NCBI GenBank assembly: GCA_963383645.1
Contig: OY726571.1
Coordinates: forward strand, 84,134,619-84,198,618
Source: Muscardinus avellanarius
Lineage: Eukaryota > Chordata > Mammalia > Rodentia > Gliridae
DNA length: 64,000 bases
Direction: 5' to 3'
A program made the translations under genes and the position numbers. A model generated the notes under the pieces. That model was given only the letters and a program-made list of their open reading frames with translations, made no database searches and was not told the DNA's origin. Each line of letters begins with the position of its first letter. Position 1 is the first letter of the stretch. Of the stretch, positions 22,401 through 34,075 are shown piece after piece.

Positions 22401-24661
22401 TAGTATCACACAGATTATTTATTTGACCTTTTTATTGCCATAGTTTTTATTAAAAGGACGGGATTACAACACCACTTCCTTTGACAGCTTGGTTTCAAAA
22501 GAATAGTATCTCACTCAAGTAGTCAAATCTAAGAGATTTGTATTCCTTATTAATAGAGGAACATTATTCCTAATTTTACATAATTTATATTATTTATAAA
22601 TTTTAATTTGACTCGATAATGTTTTGCAAATATTTTGCATAAATAATTAATATAATTAATTATTTTATTCAGTTTGCTTATAACCTTTTAAATGGACTTT
22701 TAAAAAAAAGTACATTTCATAAATAATGTTTGAAGTACTCTTTAAACTAGAAAACCAAACTTTATGTGAGTTATAAAGGACTTTAATATTTTATTGGCAT
22801 CTTATAACCAATTTAAATTTATGATGGCTTTGAATTTGTTTACATGGCCAAATCCTACTAAATCGTAGCTATCTGAAAATTTTTCATTAAGATTTCCATA
22901 AATTTATCATTCAGTAGTATGTCTTATTTAATTTTCTTAATTATGTTAACTTTAATATACTGAATTAAGTAGCATTCTTGTTGCTCAGTAAAAGAAAGTA
23001 CACTCTTGTTTGGAATTATGCTACCAAATATTTGCACTTAAAGTGTTTGGTCTTTCTTATTATGCCTACTAAATTGTGCTCTTTTATTTGATACAAAACA
23101 TTTTAAAATCATTTAAATTTATAGATGAAAGAGACTGACACAAAGTTTATTTTCTCTTGTGGCCATTATTTTTGCTGAGGTTATAATGATCACTGCAGTG
23201 CTCAATTTTGGTCTGAAATTTAGTTTTTTTTTAACAACAGTATTCATCTTTATTTTAGGACTACCATCTAAGTTCTTAAATACATTGCCCATCTTTTTTT
23301 TTTTTCCTTTGAGGGGTGATTTTGCATGGATGTAATGTGCTCTCTCATTTGGTGGGAGATTCTCTTACATTCCTAGTCCACGCTCTCTCGGTCTCTGTCT
23401 CTTTCTCAGTTTCCTATTGGAAACTGCATTGGTGATGTGGAAGCATCTCACACCATGATCAGTGTTGGTGGTGCAATTCTATTGGCATGAGACCCAGAGG
23501 CTAATCCATAGAACAGTTACAAATATCTTCAAAGTGTAAAGTATTAGCTTGTTCTTTTTTTTTTTTTCCTCTCCAATTTTCTACTTTGGCAGGCTTCACT
23601 GAAGTTTCTTTTTCTTTCTAGTGTTTTGTACCGTGCTAATTCTGAAAGAATTTATAGACGGCTCATTTGGGAAAAGCCGTATTTTAACTGACACCATAAA
23701 TATCCTGATAAAACGCTCATCTGGTCAGAGTTTTAATCATAAACCAATACAAATTCATTTTTATAAGACAGAATAAATTATATCCTAATTAGAACTTTTT
23801 AGTAAAAGCTTTTTAGTAAATTTTTGATAGTTAAACACTGTCACTTTTTAATGGGAAATTTCAGTTCTGTCACAGAATCTTTAAAAGAAAGGTCGCAGGG
23901 CAAGTTTATCTTTTTTGCAGGGCAAAATCACAACTGGTTAATTTTATCTTTTTTTTCATAGCAACATCAAAATTGACTCATGTTATTCCTTTTCTTGTGT
24001 CCTGACAGAAAATACGAGCACAACTGAAAGTCTTTAGCCAAGTCAATTCTCTGAATAAAAATTCCATTTCTGTGTATAAAAGAAGTATAAAGTGCTGAGA
24101 CTTGACGCTTTCCTTGATTTTCAGAGACGTTTCTTACCCCCCCCCTTCCGTAGTAATCTCGATTCCAGATGTTACCACATGACTTTATGCCTAGCGCTCC
24201 GTCACGTGTATGGCTGGGTTTTGTAAATACTGGCTCTGATCTGACGCTATTGGTAACGTCTCCGTCCCTCATCGATTCTGATTTTGTCACTGGCCTCAAC
24301 TCTTTATTCGCAGCCCTGCTTCTGCATCAGTCAGACTAAGGACATTGTTTGCGGCCGCATATCAAATCTTCCTGGATAATCTGTACATTGTTTAAATTGT
24401 GTTATGACTTGAGCCCTTTGAAATCAGGACTTTCTAAAATGAAGTAACTTGTTGCATATACAGATATCTTAATGAAATACGGAGATTGATGGCTGTAACA
24501 GTTAGGACACTGGGACACAAACATGACTAATTTCTAAAAGTTCACAGTTATTTATTTCATAGGAAGTTGTAATAAATCTGAAAGATAACTATGAGGTCAA
24601 CACACGAACTAAGGGTTTCACTCTACTGACAATTTATATACGTTTATGTACCTCGCTGTTT
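16451..24661. other. 8.2-kb stretch without SINE, LINE or LTR
   Basis: No interspersed repeat that I can recognise falls here, although the window averages one SINE per 1.6 kb elsewhere. The sequence is AT-rich, particularly 22.2-23.2 kb, with homeodomain-type words such as cttaattagc (21136). No coding exon is seen. The stretch may hold conserved regulatory DNA. A 13-C run lies at 20186-20198. Confidence 0.55.
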
Positions 24662-24665
24662 GTGT

Positions 24666-24873
24666 GTAGGGAGGGGGTTGTGCTGGGTCATTTTTACCTC
24701 TGAGCTACATTCCCAGTGCTATTTTATTATTTTATTTTATATTTTTATTTTATTTTATGTTTTGTTTTGAAACAGGGTCTCACCAAATTGCCAGGGCATC
24801 ATGAAGTTGCTAAGGCTGGCTGTGAACCCGTGATCCTCCTGTCTCGACCTCTGTGCCACCAAGCCCAGCCTTT
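24666..24873 (-). repeat. Antisense B1-dID SINE
   Basis: The words cctctgagctacattcccag, ttttgaaacagggtctcacc, ggctggctgtgaacccgtga and gtgccaccaagcccagcc follow the antisense order. An ATTTT-rich middle A-stretch is expanded. Confidence 0.83.
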
Positions 24874-26284
24874 GGCTCGCTTTTAATTATAAAATTCTAT
24901 GATTCAAGCGTCATTGACTTCATCGGTGATTGAGGTATTGATATGTTAAGCCTCGAAATCCTAGTGTTGGATAGTTTTTGCATGTGTGTGATGAGAGGTA
25001 AAGGAATTCTATTTTTGAAAGTCCTTTTAATCAATCACATAAAGTGAAACTTCAGAATAAGCCACAGTCTCTCTGGCCTCAGTCTCCTCATCTATAAAAT
25101 GGGGGTGTGAGGTGTTAGGAAGTGCACAAAGGTTGCATTATGTGAACCCCGAGATCTCTTTTGACCTTAAAGGTCTATGTTTCTGCGATTTGTTTTTGAA
25201 ATGCTATTGTGCTTGTCAATGTGATATGCCCTGCCTAACATAAACAGCAGTGTTAGTAAAACCTCAGGATGAAAGATTCAAACAATTGCTTTTTTAAAAA
25301 ACTCTTCTTTTTAATTAGAATCAGTTGACAAAGTTTTGTATATAATGGTTTTCTCAAGAAATATTTAAAAGCCTCTTTTTTTTTTTTTATTAAAGTAGAC
25401 TTAAATGTTTTTAAAAACTTTAACAGAAGAGGGGAAACTCCAGGATGGAAAAAAAGCATTATGGTTCATTTTGTTAAAAAGCACAAATGAAAGTGGAGTG
25501 CTGTATGAGCTGTTGGTAACACTCTTACAATGGGAAGATCTTATCTAGAGAATGTAACTGTGAATATTTTCTATAAAATAGAAATTTGAATAAATAGATT
25601 GCTTTTCTGCATAACATTTGCCTATTATTCTCAAAGGGAAATAAACGTGCATTTCCACTAATTGATTGTGAGGCATGTAAATAAATCTGTTTCAGTGTTA
25701 GTTTCTGTACTTACTTTTTAATAGCTAAATCTTTATTTCTTAAAAATTATAGACAATTGCACGAGAAACGTTTGTGCCTTAAATTTGTTCAGCAGGGAAA
25801 GACCTAAACAAATAAATAAAGCTGTTTATGCCCTGAATATAATTAATATGCAGGGTGTGATTAAAGAAACTAGGCTTTTGAATAATGTAAGTGACTTTCA
25901 TTCAAATGCAGCTTGCCAGGAATTTTTTTTTTATGTAATGAATTGCTCTTGCTTTTTTTCAGGGAGAAAGCTGTTTGGGTCTAAAGTACATATATTATTT
26001 ATAGAATAATAAGCCAGTATCGGTGGCTCTTCTAAATGAATGGGAAATGAAACTTTATAATGCAAAAGATGGTGGTTGAATGTAGATGATGACTTCAGAG
26101 TAAAAAAGCTGAAAGTTTTAAAAATGTGTTTTTAAAAGGCAGTGTTATAATGTTCCTATAGCACCATATAAATTTATTATTTAATTCTAGTCTACTTTCT
26201 TCCAGCACTCCGGTTAAGGTAAAAGTTTTGATTTCCAAGTTGTTTACTTTTGTTTTGTTTTATTTTGTTTTTGTTTTTGTTTGT
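24874..26284. other. Intronic DNA with a MIR-like fragment at about 25060-25190
   Basis: The sequence ctcagtctcctcatctataa and aatgggggtgtgaggtgtta matches a sense MIR core. The remainder shows no recognisable feature. The open frames are AT-rich and random-looking. Confidence 0.5.
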
Positions 26285-26381
26285 TTTTTTTTTTTGGTAA
26301 GAGAAGGTGTTAAGGATGGAACCCAGGACCTTGTGCTTGCTAAATCAGCACTTTTCCAATGAGCTATATCCCTAGCTCCTT
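26285..26381 (-). repeat. ID-like monomer, antisense
   Basis: A T-rich run (from 26286) precedes aaggatggaacccaggacct, tgtgcttgctaaatcagcac and gagctatatccctagctcct. This is an antisense ID/tRNA-type SINE with no B1 half. Confidence 0.75.
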
Positions 26382-28043
26382 ACGTTTTATTTTAAAAAGT
26401 AGTTATTATTTATTCTTGGGGTTTATAAAAGTCAAAGACAAATAATTCATACTTCGTAAGCATTTTGTTCCTTTGAACTGTCATTGTATTAAAGCCTTGT
26501 ATTTCCAGGTGAAAGATTCTAGCATTATACCCACCATAGATTCAATTATTTTTAAGTTCTCCAGAGTTCATTTCCAATTTAGTGGCATTTCATGCAGTCA
26601 GGGTGACAAACTTATTCCTAAGTTGGTTTTTTTAATGCTTATTATCACACATAGTTTGACAGTTAAGACATTCCTAAGATATTTACTTTGAGCTTTTTAT
26701 GTTTCCTTATATGTCTTGTGGAAATTTTAAAAGTTTTTTTTATGGGGATTGCTGTTTATATATTTCAAATAATCATGTAAAAATAGTTATTTTCCTGCCT
26801 TTCTTCTTTGAAATTACCATAAGAAGTTAAGAGTATTCCAAACTGAAGTTATAAATCACTACACATTCTTAGATTGGTCTTTGTCCTTTGCTACCTACAA
26901 TAAAAGTAAAGCTAAAGCAATCTTTATTAGATTATACCATGACTAAATTTTCATTATTTGAAGAGCAGTTATAAAAACAACATGCACATAATTTTCCTTA
27001 TTATTTTAGCTTTTTTTTTATACTAATACAAGGAAATATTTAATGAGCTCTTTACTGGGGTTTTCCATGTTTTCGATAGGTTATAGGAATTTTTTTTTTA
27101 AAGGCTATGGTACTAAATTTAGGAAGTACACAAAATTAACCGTGGGCTTCAGGTAATGCTAACGATGTATTGGACATATTTCTTCCATTGTCAGCACCCT
27201 ACGCAGGTTGTGTGGTGACTACCTTCTTAAACCTCGAAGCTCCGTGTCTTAATTTCTTCACGTGGTAGATATGAGACCTGCGTCTCAAAGCAAGTAAGTT
27301 CCTCACCTTGGGGTGCCCTAGGTCAGACAGCGAGCTGTGTGGGGCAGAGGCGGCGTGAGTGAGTGTGGATGCTTGCCCTTGCTCCCCACTCAGAGGGCAG
27401 TCTTCTCCCCACGTTGCCTCTGTCAAAGTCTGACATGGATGGATTGCTTGGAATTCTCTCAGAACCTTTCTGTGTAATAGCGATGGCAAAGATTTCAAGC
27501 ATTTGTCAGGGGCCACTATTACATGTTGTGACAGCAGTCTCTCAGTAAAAAAGGCGGATTTATTACTAATAAAACATTAAAACCTTTAAATTTAAAGCCA
27601 AACATAATTTATATTCAGTGTTACCCTCCCTGCTTCACCTGTCTATTTTTGATTTACGCTGCCCCCTCTCTCTCTTCCCAGAAGCACTCATCCTGGTCCT
27701 CGCCCACCCCCATGAGCCACCCTCCTTCTGTAGATAGGTGGCAAAGGGCTTTGACTAGTACCATCTGTCTTACGTTCCCTCCAGAACAATAGAACAGGGG
27801 CTACTCCACGGGGAATGCTGTACACAATTATCTGCAATAATAAAATAGAAAAACAGTTTTCAGATTCCCCAAATCCACTCATCTGTAACAGCCGTTTTTG
27901 GACATCTTTACAATTCTTGTGTTTATTTATTACCTGTAACTTGCAAACTAATATAGTTTCTTTCTCTTTCAAGTATTTTTTGTTTTGTTTTTGTACAACA
28001 TGATATTCTGGAGGCGATGCCTGCTAAATTCACGCTGTCATTT

Positions 28044-28046
<3 letters not shown>
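26382..28046. other. Intronic DNA with a possible antisense MIR at 27225-27370
   Basis: The word order taatttcttcacgtgg, then caagtaagttcctcaccttg and ggtcagacagcgagctgtg, resembles parts of an antisense MIR, weakly. I recognise nothing else. The 105-codon minus frame at 27199-27516 overlaps this repeat and is not a gene. Confidence 0.4.

Positions 28047-28090
<44 letters not shown>
28047..28090. repeat. (GT)22 microsatellite
   Basis: An uninterrupted GT run of 44 bases, likely polymorphic in length. Confidence 0.97.
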
Positions 28091-28092
<2 letters not shown>

Positions 28093-28171
28093 ATAATATG
28101 TAGTATATATTTTCTTTAGTAAGTATTCTTTGTAAAAAGACAACTTATTTGTTGACTCTTAGAAATATGGG

Positions 28172-28343
28172 AATTTTTTTTTTTTTTTTTTGGTGGTACT
28201 GGGATTCCTGGAAGCCCTTCTACCTCCAGGCTATACTTCCAGACCTATTTTTTAATATATATTTTAATTTGGAAACCTGCACGATCCTCCTGTCTCCGCC
28301 TCCCAAGCCCGGGGATTACAAGCGTGCGCCACCACGCCCGGCT
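28172..28343 (-). repeat. Antisense SINE, subtype with altered right half, internal deletion
   Basis: After a T run it reads ggtggtactgggattcctgg, agcccttctacctccaggct and tttggaaacctgcacgatcc, ending gcgccaccacgcccggct. The segment between aaacagggtctctt and ggcttcgaac is lost. The B1 part is nearly consensus, so the copy is young. Confidence 0.9.
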
Positions 28344-28474
28344 AGAACTGTGGGAAATTTTTAATGTAAACTTTACAGTTACCAACTGAAGTAGTCTTTA
28401 GATGTGTGTGTGTGCAACACATACACACAACTACAATATGGAATCGATATTGACTATTGTTTTATTTTTATTTG

Positions 28475-28679
28475 ATTGCTAAAGATTAAAGCTAGGGTCA
28501 TTCTACCTCCAGAGTACATCCCTATTCCTTTTTATTTTTATCTTTTTAACTTGAAATAGGGTCTCACTAAGTTGCTTAAGGTCTTGCGAAGTTGATGAGG
28601 CTGGTCTCCAGTGTATGATCTGCCAGTTTCAGCCTCCCAGATGCTGAAGTTACAGTCATGTACCGCCATATCTGGCTTG
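28475..28679 (-). repeat. Antisense B1-dID SINE, old
   Basis: The words gtcattctacctccagagta, aaatagggtctcactaagtt and cagcctcccagatgctgaag are in antisense order, with many changes. Confidence 0.8.
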
Positions 28680-28806
28680 ATGTTGCATTTGGATGACCAG
28701 TGTCCACTGCGACTTGTCACTTTAGTGAGGCAGCTGTATTTTAGAATCGATAGCCCCCTGTTTGAATTAGGTGCCTTCCTGTTTGGCACAGGTAAAATAC
28801 CTCTTC

Positions 28807-29020
28807 ACAGCCTGGCACTGTGGTACACACTTATAATCCAAGTACTCAGGAGGCTGAGGTAGGAAGGTCAAGGGGTTCAAGACCAGCCTTAGTGAGACTC
28901 TCAGCCATCTGGTAAGACACTGTTCCAAAACAAAACAAAACAAAATTTAAAAAAAGCACTAGGGGTATAGCTGGGAGGTAGAATGCCCCTGGGTTCAATC
29001 CTAGTACCATTAAAAAAAAT
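28807..29020 (+). repeat. B1-dID SINE
   Basis: It begins cacagcctggcactgtggta, has ggttcaagaccagcc in the centre and gggtatagctgggaggtaga in the ID half. The tail is a run of A after cctagtacc. Confidence 0.87.
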
Positions 29021-30689
29021 TTTCCACTGTTCTCAGATAATTGAGAACTCTTTCTCCCCATTGCTTTTGATTAGTTCTAGCATTTTTGAGTAATATATGA
29101 ATTTCCCAGCCAGAGATTAGTCAGGGTTTAGGAGAAGGAGGAGGGATAGAAGGAGACATAATAAAGACAAGAGTTCAAATAATGCTGCGGGCATAAATGG
29201 AATTATCCATACCAATCTCAATGACGTATATGGGTCAGGGCAGGGATGGGGTGGGATCCTCAAAGAATCACAGCAAAGTTTATGGGCGTGTTTGTTCCTA
29301 TCTCTCAGAATAATTTTTAATAAACTTTCTGCATCACTTTACTAAATATTAAGATTAACTGTTTATAAAATGGAGGAGCATTATATATAATATTTTAACA
29401 CTATCTCTGATGAATAATGGAGTTGAACTCGCTTCCTGGGTCATGGACTATCCTGGGATTCCTTTTTGTGCAATGCCATTTTCTGTCCTTTGTCCATTGG
29501 GTTCATCAAGCCTTTTCCATTGCTGACTTGTAAGAATTAATATTATCATCAGTTATATATGTTGTGGATACATTCTTTCAGTTTGCTACTTCTAGCTAGC
29601 TTTGTCTGCGGGGTCCTTCACAGCACTTAAATCTTAAGTTTTGTTGAGCCTCCCCTCCCCAGCTTTATGAATCTTCATGCGATGCGTTTGGGAAATCTTG
29701 GATAACGTGCTTTCCAGAATGGCTGGGGATATTTCAGTGTGTGAAAAAGTTGTCATCCAGCACCTTCAATATATTATGGAAAGGATTCCTACACTAAATT
29801 GAGTTCGTCCCAAAGGCCTGCAGAGTTCCTTCTAAGATAGAGTGCTGTGTCGGATAAAATACACACCAAGGAACACGCTGCGTTTCACCGATTCGTTGAT
29901 TTTCAGATGCCACAATTTTTCATTGTTTCGTGTTCTGTTAGGAAAGATTTGTATCATATTTTCTTCTTGCGTACATCTCAAAAACAGAATACAAGTAAAA
30001 GGAACATTTTGGGCGCAGGGCAAGAAAACTAAGGAGTTGCAGACATTTTTTCTAGTGATGAGTATTTGCTTGTTAATACCAAATTTAGACCTCACTGCGG
30101 ATCTTAGTTCCTTTCTGTATACTATAGTGTTCTAAACTTAAGATGTGCAGTCTCACAATGGTCACTGTCTAGAGTCACAACAGCCTGAACGACCGAGACT
30201 CAGGAGTGTCACATGTACAAGCGGTGACAACTATGGTCTGACTGTTACCTGGCTGACCACAATCTTAGGGAACAGCCTGACTTCAGAGATTTTAGACTTG
30301 AGACAGTGCGTCCTGTAGAAGGTGTGGCCGCCTGTGCTGTGCTGGAAAGCCAGGCACATGCATTCCATGCTTTGGGGAGAAAGCCCATGGCTTCCAAATT
30401 ACCAGACAAATAACATCGGGTTTGATTGTTAATGAGAAAGTTCACATAGAACCCTGCTTTATTTTTGTGTTGGACCAGTCATGCCTCTCTCTTGATACCC
30501 TGGTTAGATCAACAAATTATGTCATCTAGCAGCTGGAGGAGACGATTCAGGTGATCTATTCAAGCAATCTTTTCTATAGCTTCTCTGACTACCTAGAAGA
30601 GTTCACTTATGTGTCTGTCTCAACACTCACTTGGAGACGTGAAGTCTTGGCTGAGTTTGAACTGCTTTCTTATCAGAAAGGTTTTTTTC
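29021..30689. other. Unique intronic DNA
   Basis: No recognisable repeat, RNA gene or exon. The overlapping short frames at 29832-30135 on both strands have no known similarity to my eye. Confidence 0.5.
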
Positions 30690-30912
30690 TTTTGTTTTGT
30701 TTTGCTTTTGCGGGTCTGGAGATGGAACCCAGAGGCATTCGACTTCTGAGCTATACCCCCTACCCTATTTTTTTTTATTCTTTATTTTGAAACAGGACCT
30801 CACTACGTTGCGGAGGGCCTCACTAAGTACCCGAGGCTGTCCGTGAACCGTGATCCTCAAGCCTCAGCCTTCCAAATGCTGGGATTACAAGTGTGCACCT
30901 CCACTCCTGGCT
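30690..30912 (-). repeat. Antisense SINE, ggtctgg/ccctaccct subtype
   Basis: It reads gcgggtctggagatggaacc, ctgagctataccccctaccc, ttattttgaaacaggacctc and ctgggattacaagtgtgcac. The ccctaccct word and a duplicated cctcactaag segment mark a third SINE subtype, also seen at 32.2 and 52.7 kb. Confidence 0.87.
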
Positions 30913-30930
30913 CAGAAAGGTCTTTTTGTA

Positions 30931-31150
30931 AGCTGGGCATGGTGGCGCACACTTGCAATCCCAGTACTTGGGAGGCTGAGACAAGAGGATCATGGGTTCA
31001 GGGGCAGCCTCAGCCACTTAATGAGGCCCTCAGCAGCTTAGCAAGCCCCTGTTTCATAATACAAAATAAAATGGGGGTAATGGTATAGCTCAGATGTAGA
31101 ATGCCCTTGGGTTCAATCCCTAGTATCAGAGGAAGGAAGGAAGGAACAAA
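30931..31150 (+). repeat. B1-dID SINE
   Basis: It starts agctgggcatggtggcgcac and has a typical body. The ID half is gtatagctcagatgtagaat and the GGAA/CAAA tail runs to about 31163. It stands tail-to-tail and head-to-head with its antisense neighbours. Confidence 0.88.
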
Positions 31151-31299
31151 CAAACGAACAAACTTTTTTTTCTTGAACCTAGATATGCTTCTTTTTAATT
31201 TCTATGACATTGATTTTAGCTCTTCCAGACCCCCAACCTATACCAGATATATCTACACCCTTTTTATTATAACTTCTACTTAAAATTTAAATGCATCCT

Positions 31300-31498
31300 T
31301 TTTTTTTTTTTTTTTTTTGGTGGTACTGGGGTTCCTGGAAGCCCTTCTACCTCCGAGCTACACTTCCAGACTTATTTTATATTTTATTTGGAAACAGGGT
31401 CTCTTAAACCAGTGAGGCTGGCTTCGAACCTGCGTAATCCTCCTGTCTCAGCCTCCCAAACGTGGGGATTACAAACGTGCGCCACCACACCTGGCTGG
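31300..31498 (-). repeat. Antisense SINE, altered right half, with target duplication
   Basis: A 20-T run precedes ggtggtactggggttcctgg and the full body, ending gcgccaccacacctggctgg. The flanks atgcatcct (31291-31299) and atgcaccct (31499-31507) differ at one base and are the target duplication. Confidence 0.9.
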
Positions 31499-31507
31499 AT
31501 GCACCCT

Positions 31508-32178
31508 TTTGTGATCATGGTGTCTCCCCTATCAGGTACTTGAATATGCTCCATTTTTACCAAGTGCTTAGCTTATGAATGTGTTTAATGTGGTGCTTAG
31601 AGTCACCTCTGGCTCTCCAGGGACCACCACCAGCCTCTCCTTTCATCTAGTCTTGAGTCATATTTGCTTTCTTGACCACCTGGCCATGCTATTGGGTGAC
31701 AGTCAAAATGCCCGGGCTCCTCTAAGATACTGGCCTATTAGCTATACTTCCTTTTGCCCTACATTTACAGTTTAATTTAATATTTAGTCTTAAGTACCTC
31801 AGATTTACTTTTGTTAAGTTGCCATCTTGTTCATCTAGGTTACATTTTTCTAGTCCGTGGAGATGGAACAAATGAAACCCTTAAGTCTATTAAGTAGGGT
31901 CCAATCCAGCTCTGGTCATTTCTAGTATTTTTATTTCCTAATGTGTATAGCATGTGTTCTACGTGCATATGTGTCTCCCCGCCTCGTGGCAGCCAATAGA
32001 ACTGTTCCCATCGGTGGTTGTCTGCCCTCTCATGGCCAGTTGGCCACTTTAGAAGCACTGTGCTTCCTTATGAGGGGCCTGAAAGTTATTGTCCCATCTA
32101 CAAGAATGTCACAAGGAACATTATCAATACTTTCAGTATGTGGCGAAATCGTCACCAGATTGTCTCTTAAGAAAATCT
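31508..32178. other. Unique intronic DNA
   Basis: Nothing recognised. No exon signal with coding content is present. Confidence 0.5.
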
Positions 32179-32406
32179 GTTTTCTTTTTCTTTTTCTTTC
32201 TTTCTTTCTTTTTTTTATTGTGGGTCTGGGGATGGAACCCAGGGGTATTCGACCTCTGAGCTACACCCCCTACCCTATTTTTAGTTCTTTATTTTGAAAC
32301 AGGGTCTCACTAAGTAGCAAAGAGCCTCACTAAGTAGCTGAGGCTGTCTGCAAACCACAATCCTCCAGTCTCAGCCTCTCAAATGCTGGGATTACAAGCG
32401 TGCGCC
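32179..32406 (-). repeat. Antisense SINE, left arm of an inverted pair
   Basis: A TTTC-rich tail leads into gggtctggggatggaaccca, ctacaccccctaccctattt and ctgggattacaagcgtgcgc. It is the ccctaccct subtype. Its B1 end abuts the B1 start of the next SINE. Confidence 0.9.
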
Positions 32407-32587
32407 GGGCATGGTGGCGCACGCTTGTAATCCCCACGCTTGGGAGGTGGAGACCAGAGGATCACGCAGGTTTGAAGCCAGCCTTGCTGGCTTAAGAGAC
32501 CCTGTTTCCAAATAAAAAAATAAAAAAATAGATCTGGGAGTGTAGCCCGGAGGTAGAAGGGTTTCCAGGAACCCCAGTACCACAAAA

Positions 32588-32637
<50 letters not shown>
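32407..32637 (+). repeat. Sense SINE, altered right half, with (TA) tail, right arm of an inverted pair
   Basis: The body starts gggcatggtggcgcacgctt, contains gctggcttaagagaccctgt and gtagcccggaggtagaaggg, and ends gaaccccagtaccac. An A run is followed by about 21 TA units (32596-32637). Confidence 0.9.
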
Positions 32638-32639
<2 letters not shown>

Positions 32640-32640
32640 C

Positions 32641-33867
32641 CCACGTTTCACTCCCCCCCATCTGTATCAGATCTTTCTAAGAATTTCTAAATGAAATTTT
32701 TTTTTCTCAATTACAAAGGGACCACCACATTAGAGCAAATTTGGAAAACTGAAAAAAGTTACCTAAAGTCTTATCCCTAGAGTCTGTGTTTTGCCGTTTT
32801 TTTTTTCTTTTTTAGTCTATTTTCAAATATTTTTGAGATGCATGAAATTGTATTATTCATTCAATCATTTGTTTTTTAAGAGCTCACTTCCCAGGAGACA
32901 TTTTCTTTATAATCTGTCACACTTCTGTGGCTGCAGACTCTTATGTGAGGCTTTCACCTTGAAGAATCATGCAGAATAATATATTTTTAACTTTACATGT
33001 ATACTGATTATTGTAATTAAAATGCTTGCTTTTGCATTGTTCTAATTCGGAGCCTCTCCTCAACTATGTGTGTTTTCTTTCTTATTTTACAAAAAACAGA
33101 ATACATTGCACAAAAAATTGTTTTTATCCTATTTGTATTTTTTCACGTTTTCTCTGTCTTTTAACTATGAGAAAGACTGCCTTTAAATATGAAAAAGACT
33201 GCTTTTTAGTCTCGACAGCTTTTTCTTTAAATAGAGATTTCTAAAAGCCCATAAGAGTGATGTAGACTAAGTAGGTTTGGACTTAATTCTCAGTCCCTTT
33301 AGTTACATCTGGACAGAGTGGTCACATTGGAAACACTGTACTTGGTGGTGAGACCGTAGGTTCCTCGTTGGTCCTTTATAGTCCTGGCATGTTTCAATGA
33401 GCACGTTCATTGAAGTTCCGTGAGCGAGTTCATGAATAATTTTTACTTGTATGTTTGCAATCAGATAAGTATTGGCTAATACATACACCTCTCAATATTT
33501 TCTGATAACTTTCCATTACCCTTCCTCATGCAACAAATATTCTGCTTTACTTATAATTTATATTATAGGTTTCTAGTTTATAAATTATAAAATATCATTT
33601 ATTATAAATCATAAAATATATTAAGGGTTTTTTTCCTCGGTTGGCTAGAATGCCCAACTTATTTTTTTGGAATCTCTGGATGAACTGTGTTTGTACTGTG
33701 GTGAGAAACGCACGGGATCCTCAGACTTTGTGTTTCTAAGCGTGCGTTTATAGTCCGGTGTTAGGGATATCAGCACTAGTACATTTTCTGTGTTCACTGC
33801 TAGGAGGCCTTAAATGCGTCTCCATATTTGTTAGTACTATTGTATCTCAGTGTCTTAAAAAGTTATC
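32641..33867. other. Unique AT-rich intronic DNA
   Basis: Nothing recognised apart from short T runs. Confidence 0.5.
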
Positions 33868-34075
33868 TGGAGATGGGAGTGTAGTTCCAGTACTCAGGAA
33901 GCTGAAACAGGAGGATTGCAGGTTTGAGGACAGTCTCAGCTACATTAGTGAGACTCTTAGCAACCTATCCCTAGCGAGACCTGGTATCAAAATAAAAAAA
34001 GAAAGAAAAAGGCTGGGGATGTAGTTTGGAGGTAGAATGCCCATAAGTTCAATCCTCAGTCCCACAAGAAGGAAA
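33868..34075 (+). repeat. B1-dID SINE, old
   Basis: The words ttccagtactcaggaagctg, gcaggtttgaggacagtctc and ggctggggatgtagtttgga are in sense order. The first part of the B1 half is shortened. Confidence 0.8.

Noticed and set aside
32379..32661. Two overlapping minus frames of about 90 codons with Tyr-Ile repeats
   Set aside because: They are translations of a SINE and its TA tail.
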